Assembly (NCBI GenBank): GCA_913061235.1
Contig: CAJXTB010000004.1
Coordinates: 186,001-250,000 of the forward strand
DNA length: 64,000 nt
Direction: 5' to 3'
From: an uncultured Pseudomonadota bacterium
Lineage (GTDB): Bacteria; Myxococcota_A; UBA796; GCA-2862545
Part shown: positions 60,666 through 64,000 of the stretch, piece after piece
Layout: every line of letters starts with the position of its first letter
How positions within the stretch are numbered: the first letter of the stretch is position 1
Program-made: the position numbers and the translations under genes
The notes under the pieces: model-generated
Seen by the model: the letters and a program-made list of their open reading frames with translations, nothing else
Database searches by the model: none
What the model was told of the DNA's origin: nothing

Positions 60666-62233
60666 AGGGAGGCGTCCTTGACTGCGTCTCGCGCCGCGAT
60701 TGTGGCTTCGTGGACCGCTTGTAGGACGGGTTCCATGGGCAGCCCGCTACGCACAGGTAGACTCGATTGTAGACGGTCGATGGCTTGATTGAGGCCCGCG
60801 ACTTCGTCGTCTAAGGCGCTGTGTGCGGGTCCCGAGCCTGTGTCCACTGCAGCGAGGTCCATGAGGCGACGCTCCAGCTCCGTGAGGGCATCTCGGACGT
60901 CGGAATCGGCTGCGACGGGTAGGTCGATGGCCGCCAGATGGCTTCGGATGGCGGAGATGCGGGTCTGGGCGTCCTGCAAGCGGGCAGACAGCTTCGGGCC
61001 GCCCGTAAGAGCGGCTGCGGTGGACCGGAAGGCAAGCGCGCGTGCCCCCCAAACCGCCAGACCCAAGACCGTGGTGGCGAAGAACAAGACGGACAGCAGT
61101 GCTGCCCAGTACGCGCCGGTGATGAGTGCTAGACCGATCACCAAGAACCCCAATCCACTGGCACCCAAGGAGGCCAAGATTCGCAGTGCCGAAGGGGGAG
61201 TGAGCACGGTCAAGGGAACGGCAGCGCTGCTTTGTAGTTCTTGAATGCGCGCTGAAGCAGTCTGCGCTGTGGCGAATCCCGAGACAATGAGGGGATTGCC
61301 GGACTGTACAACGTCTCGGACATACGAAACGGAGCGGTTGGACCAGCCAGCGAGCACACTGAGGTCCGCGGGCGAGAGTCGCTGCAGGTCGTCATTCTCA
61401 ACGGCGATGAGAGCGCGAGCGCTGTCGCGAACGACGTCCAATCGTGCGTTGTCGCTCGTTTGAACCGGGTCGCTGTCGCGGTTGGTGCGTGTGGTCAGCT
61501 TCACAGTCCCCACCACGGCGGTGGCCTTGGGGGCTGCTGTGTCTAGGCGTGCTGTGACCTGCCGGCGCTCGCTCGGGGCGTTGGCAAGAAGTGCTGCCAG
61601 TCCCTGGGTGAGGTTGAACGGAAGGTCCGTTCGCCATGTCGTTGCGAGTTCTGGGGTACCTTCGTCTGTCCGCAGCCCGGGATCGAGCGGAGTTCTTCCC
61701 GTGAGGGCGGTGTAGAATACCGCGCCTAGTCCGTACAAGGCTGCTTCTGCTGAGTGCGGCTGACCGACGTGGCGTTCTGGGGCGACTGTGGTGAGGTCTG
61801 TGACGGCATCCGCGCCGATTGGCGCTACGACGAGGCTTCCGTCAGCGCGCCGACGCAGGTCGCGTGAGTTCGTCGACGACTGGAGTGCAGGGCCCGCTGC
61901 GAGGACTGCGGGGACCAAGATCCGAAGCTGCTGTTCTGCCAGAGCAGCGTCCCGCCCAATGGGCAAGGGCTCGGTCCACGGGCGAATGGCTGCGAACGCT
62001 CCAGACTGGGTGTTGCCAGTCCAGGTGGTGGTCAACACCCCTGGATGAGAGGCCTGTTGAAGGCTTGCGTGGGTGGCCTTGAAGCCGTCTAGGTCCGGCT
62101 GGGATGCGGACGGGGCAACAATGAGGACTTCCACAGCATCATTGCCGGAGGTGCCGCGGAATCGGTGTACATCTCCGATTGCACTGATGTGCTCGGTGAG
62201 GACGGCGGGGCCGATAGCGTCCCCGACGTTCAC
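60662..62233 (-). CDS. Membrane-anchored pseudokinase with coiled-coil tail
   Basis: The 523-residue protein has a degenerate protein-kinase domain (about 1-230): the region with APE (APERHVGQ, 151-158) and AEAALYGLGAVFYTALTGRTPLD is kinase-like, but there is no Gly loop, no VAIK Lys, HRD is replaced by SRDLRRR and DFG is missing. A helical linker leads to two membrane helices (about 353-373 and 376-396) and a C-terminal coiled coil (LSARLQDAQTRISAIRSHL, LTELERRLMDLAA). It should bind rather than phosphorylate. It overlaps the Trypco1-like gene and trmK on both sides as ATGA. Confidence 0.8.
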   Translation of the reverse strand: MNVGDAIGPAVLTEHISAIGDVHRFRGTSGNDAVEVLIVAPSASQPDLDGFKATHASLQQASHPGVLTTTWTGNTQSGAFAAIRPWTEPLPIGRDAALAEQQLRILVPAVLAAGPALQSSTNSRDLRRRADGSLVVAPIGADAVTDLTTVAPERHVGQPHSAEAALYGLGAVFYTALTGRTPLDPGLRTDEGTPELATTWRTDLPFNLTQGLAALLANAPSERRQVTARLDTAAPKATAVVGTVKLTTRTNRDSDPVQTSDNARLDVVRDSARALIAVENDDLQRLSPADLSVLAGWSNRSVSYVRDVVQSGNPLIVSGFATAQTASARIQELQSSAAVPLTVLTPPSALRILASLGASGLGFLVIGLALITGAYWAALLSVLFFATTVLGLAVWGARALAFRSTAAALTGGPKLSARLQDAQTRISAIRSHLAAIDLPVAADSDVRDALTELERRLMDLAAVDTGSGPAHSALDDEVAGLNQAIDRLQSSLPVRSGLPMEPVLQAVHEATIAARDAVKDASL

Positions 62234-62628
62234 TGGGCTGTCGCGTCCTGTGAGTCGTCAAAGCTGGGCTCCGCCTCTAGCAGCGGGAACGGTTCATCTG
62301 CCGGTTGGGCCGCTCTTACGGCGCCGGGATTCTTGAATGACATGGTGACCTTGAATTGCCCTTCCCCGGGGTTCATGGCGATCATGACCAAGCCAGTGTG
62401 GTCGCACTTCATGGAGAAGGAGACCTCGGCATCTGCTCCGGTCGCTACCATTGTAGGACGCAGCTCAGTGGCGAATTTTTGAGCGATTTGACCGGTAGTC
62501 GTGATCGCATTCTGCAGCGCAAGGCTTGGATTGGGGCGAACCTCTAGGTCAGATTTCGCGAACGCACCCGATGTTGCGGCCTCGATGACGATTTGAGTGT
62601 CGTCGTCCAAGTCTGTGATGTAAAACAT
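62230..62628 (-). CDS. Trypco1-like (CU044_2847-type) small protein
   Basis: The 132-residue protein resembles the Trypsin-co-occurring domain family: a short strand start (FYITDLDDDTQIVIEA), a central helix (SLALQNAITTTGQIAQKFATELRP) and the late beta-pair VSFSMKCDHTGLVMIAM ... GQFKVTMSFKN. Such domains are linked by others to bacterial conflict and immune-like systems with peptidase or ATPase partners. GGAGG five bases before the ATG. It is the first gene of an operon with the pseudokinase, and a divergent cyclic-nucleotide-binding gene lies 96 bp away. Confidence 0.7.
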   Translation of the reverse strand: MFYITDLDDDTQIVIEAATSGAFAKSDLEVRPNPSLALQNAITTTGQIAQKFATELRPTMVATGADAEVSFSMKCDHTGLVMIAMNPGEGQFKVTMSFKNPGAVRAAQPADEPFPLLEAEPSFDDSQDATAQ

Positions 62629-62724
62629 GCATTCCTCCGCGGCGGGGGATTAGCCTATTCGCGGTGTTGCTGTCGTCTTTGGTGGACAGGTTGCCAGTCG
62701 GGTAGACTCTTGATGAGGAATCGT

Positions 62725-63234
62725 ATGCGCGCCGAAATTCCACTGGATGAAGTCATCCACTTTCTGCTTGACACGCCCATGTTTGAGCACCTGAACGAGG
62801 ACGAACTGTCGACACTCGTTCACGTTCTGGAACTGCAGCAGTTCCAGGAAGGGGATGCTCTCTTTCGTGCGGGGGATCCTGGAGATGCGTGGTTTGTGAT
62901 CTACCAAGGCGTAGTCGAAATCTCGCATTTTGGCGTTGAAGGGACGCGTGTTCTGACACGGCTAGGGCCGCGTGGATGTTTTGGTGAGATGGCCGTATTG
63001 GACGGCGATACGCGCTCGGCAAAGGCGAAAGCGACCTCCGAGGGCACTCTGTTTCGTGTACCGAAGGCTAGCTTCAATCGTCTTTTGCGCGAGGGAGACC
63101 TGGCGGCCTACAAGCTCGTGCATAGAATGGCGCTGCTGTTGGCAGCCCGCATCCGCTCTATGAACGCGGACGGAGCCTTCGCCGGAGCAGAGTCACTGCC
63201 GATACTGCTAGACGACGGACCAACGGACCACTGA
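62725..63234 (+). CDS. Cyclic-nucleotide-binding domain protein
   Basis: The 169-residue protein has one cNMP-binding domain: FLLDTPMFEHLNEDELSTLV, LQQFQEGDALFRAGDPGDAWFVIYQG and the phosphate-binding cassette CFGEMAVLDGDTRSAKAKA with Glu and Arg at the ligand positions. There is no DNA-binding helix-turn-helix, unlike CRP, so it should act by protein contact. The ATG at 62725 has GAGG upstream; a TTG/ATG at 62710-62713 is an alternative. It is divergent from the Trypco1-like gene. Confidence 0.87.
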   Translation: MRAEIPLDEVIHFLLDTPMFEHLNEDELSTLVHVLELQQFQEGDALFRAGDPGDAWFVIYQGVVEISHFGVEGTRVLTRLGPRGCFGEMAVLDGDTRSAKAKATSEGTLFRVPKASFNRLLREGDLAAYKLVHRMALLLAARIRSMNADGAFAGAESLPILLDDGPTDH

Positions 63235-63285
63235 CAGCGTCAGCGGTGTTGTGCTCCCTGTACTTTGATGTGTGGAGACTGCCTG

Positions 63286-63888
63286 ATGATGGGTTTGCTA
63301 CTTGTGGCGTTTGCGTCTGCCCAACCGCCGGGCGATCTGCGTCCGCGTCTTGCGCCAATCGATGCCCCCCAACAGTTTGCTGAGTATGCGCGCAGCCAGG
63401 GGCGAAGCGAGGTTCTTGCCTGTGAACCGTTCTGGGCAAGTGCCGCTCTTCTGTGTTGGCAGCGCGCGACTGGGGAGTGGGTGACCGCCAGCGAGCTGCG
63501 CGAATGGGACACGACCCACGCAGCATTGGTCGAACAAGCGACCGTGACGGCACGCGAGCACTTTTCGGCCGGTTGGACGGAAGTCCCTGTGGACGGCATG
63601 ACAGGCAGCTACTTCATGGCTCCGGACCCCGATGGCTGGGCTCATGGCGCGGTACTCGTGCCAGAGGTGATTGCGACGGTCACCGGCACACCGACCTTCT
63701 ACGTCACCGTCCCTGTTCAAGGGGTGGTACTGGCGTGGTCGCCTGGAGATGCCGAGCTGGACCACGTGATTGCCGTAGGCGCTCACAAGATGTTCGACAG
63801 CGAGCATGGGCCCGTGTCGCCGGTGGTGTTCCGCTACGCCGGTCGCTGGCGGCAGTTCGCTGAGGCCAAGCCAACGACGGGTCCGTAG
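63286..63888 (+). CDS. Exported protein with DUF1444-like C-terminal half
   Basis: The 200-residue protein has a signal peptide (MMGLLLVAFASA). The C-terminal half (AVLVPEVIATVTGTPTFYVTVPVQGVVLAW then HKMFDSEHGPVSPVVFRYAGRW broken as residues about 130-190) follows the DUF1444 pattern of a P-x-x-V-P core and an F-x-x-x-x-x-P-(L/V)-S turn. The N-terminal half has two Cys close together (EVLACEPF, LLCWQR). Function unknown. GGAG lies seven bases before the ATG at 63286. A tRNA gene on the other strand follows after about 75 bp. Confidence 0.72.
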   Translation: MMGLLLVAFASAQPPGDLRPRLAPIDAPQQFAEYARSQGRSEVLACEPFWASAALLCWQRATGEWVTASELREWDTTHAALVEQATVTAREHFSAGWTEVPVDGMTGSYFMAPDPDGWAHGAVLVPEVIATVTGTPTFYVTVPVQGVVLAWSPGDAELDHVIAVGAHKMFDSEHGPVSPVVFRYAGRWRQFAEAKPTTGP

Positions 63889-63928
63889 GGCGCGCGTCCG
63901 TTGGGTTGATGGAGAGCGGACAAAGAAA

Positions 63929-63957
63929 AACCGCCGAGAGTCAGACTCTCGGCGGTT
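63929..63957 (-). terminator. Terminator downstream of the tRNA
   Basis: Perfect 13-bp inverted repeat (AACCGCCGAGAGT and its complement) with a 3-base loop. On the minus strand it is followed by TTTTTCTTTG, and it lies 5 bp past the tRNA 3' end, so it terminates the tRNA transcript. Confidence 0.9.
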
Positions 63958-63962
63958 CTAGA

Positions 63963-64000
63963 TGGTGGAGCTGGTGGGGATCGAACCCACTACCTCAAGA
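63963..64000 (-). tRNA. tRNA, 3' half (probably tRNA-Ala)
   Basis: On the minus strand the 3' end is ...GTGGG-TTCGATC-CCCAC-CAGCTCC-A-CCA: a perfect T-arm, the 3' acceptor strand, discriminator A73 and an encoded CCA. Counting from the T-arm, position 70 is U, the base that forms the G3-U70 identity pair of tRNA-Ala. The anticodon and 5' half lie beyond the right edge, so the isotype is inferred from U70 only. Confidence 0.85.

Noticed and set aside
1-64000. CRISPR arrays, prophage, insertion sequences, integrative elements
   Set aside because: No regular spaced repeats, integrase, transposase or phage structural genes were seen; the only mobile-like feature is the three-copy hairpin repeat.

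Overview
The window is GC-rich bacterial chromosome with a dense gene layout. It suggests a delta-proteobacterial lineage, most likely Myxococcota or a close relative. The evidence is a C-terminal MYXO-CTERM-like sorting tail (gene ending at 58220), two eukaryote-like Ser/Thr kinases plus a pseudokinase, many lipoproteins, thrombospondin type 3 and FG-GAP-like calcium-binding repeats, and an alternative complex III operon. I see no phage, transposase, CRISPR array or plasmid function. The content is mostly chromosomal housekeeping mixed with lineage-specific envelope genes.

Layout. 1-13 kb: a truncated membrane protein, an FG-GAP lipoprotein, greB, an M14 carboxypeptidase, murJ, a DUF2780 protein, a secreted beta-propeller lipoprotein, a large OmpA-family protein and a family 4 glycosyltransferase. 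12-19 kb: a PaaZ/BoxD-type aldehyde dehydrogenase, then a forward cluster of a transmembrane kinase, an OmpA-like protein with an 18-bp tandem repeat, a LysM/FecR protein, an unlisted 48-residue protein and a hydrolase-like protein. 19-26 kb: tcdA, an aspartoacylase-family enzyme, an RlmI-type methyltransferase, sfsA, a class II glutamine amidotransferase, tatB, tatC and a glutathione S-transferase. 26-31 kb: a TonB-like protein, an ECF sigma factor, a zinc-ribbon protein, a site-2-type protease and an SRPBCC protein. 30.8-31.3 kb: two copies of a dispersed hairpin repeat, whose third copy lies at 2 kb, and a good sigma-54 promoter.

31-46 kb: a LysM lipoprotein, tsaE, a ComEA-like protein, a cysteine desulfurase, a tail-anchored kinase coupled to a leucyl aminopeptidase, valS, nadC, birA, a lysozyme-fold protein, lgt and two methyltransferases, one a PRMT-like enzyme with an extra N-terminal domain. 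46.8-54.7 kb: the complete six-gene actABCDEF operon, a quinol-oxidising respiratory complex, closed by a terminator. 55-64 kb: rsmD, meaB paired with an ECHDC1-like decarboxylase candidate, a lipoprotein, a BPI/TULIP-like MYXO-CTERM protein, an operon of a Trypco1-like protein, a pseudokinase and trmK, a cyclic-nucleotide-binding protein, a DUF1444-like secreted protein and the 3' end of a tRNA.

Functional links. Lgt, Tat and MurJ serve the envelope, and many of the other products are exported, so much of the window concerns the cell surface. TsaE and TcdA act on the same tRNA modification pathway. MeaB and its coupled neighbour point to methylmalonyl/ethylmalonyl-CoA handling. Genes are tightly packed: many adjacent same-strand genes overlap as ATGA, GTGA or TTGA, and four of seven convergent pairs overlap by exactly 4 bp at their stop codons. 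All functional calls rest on reading motifs by eye; no database search was possible.
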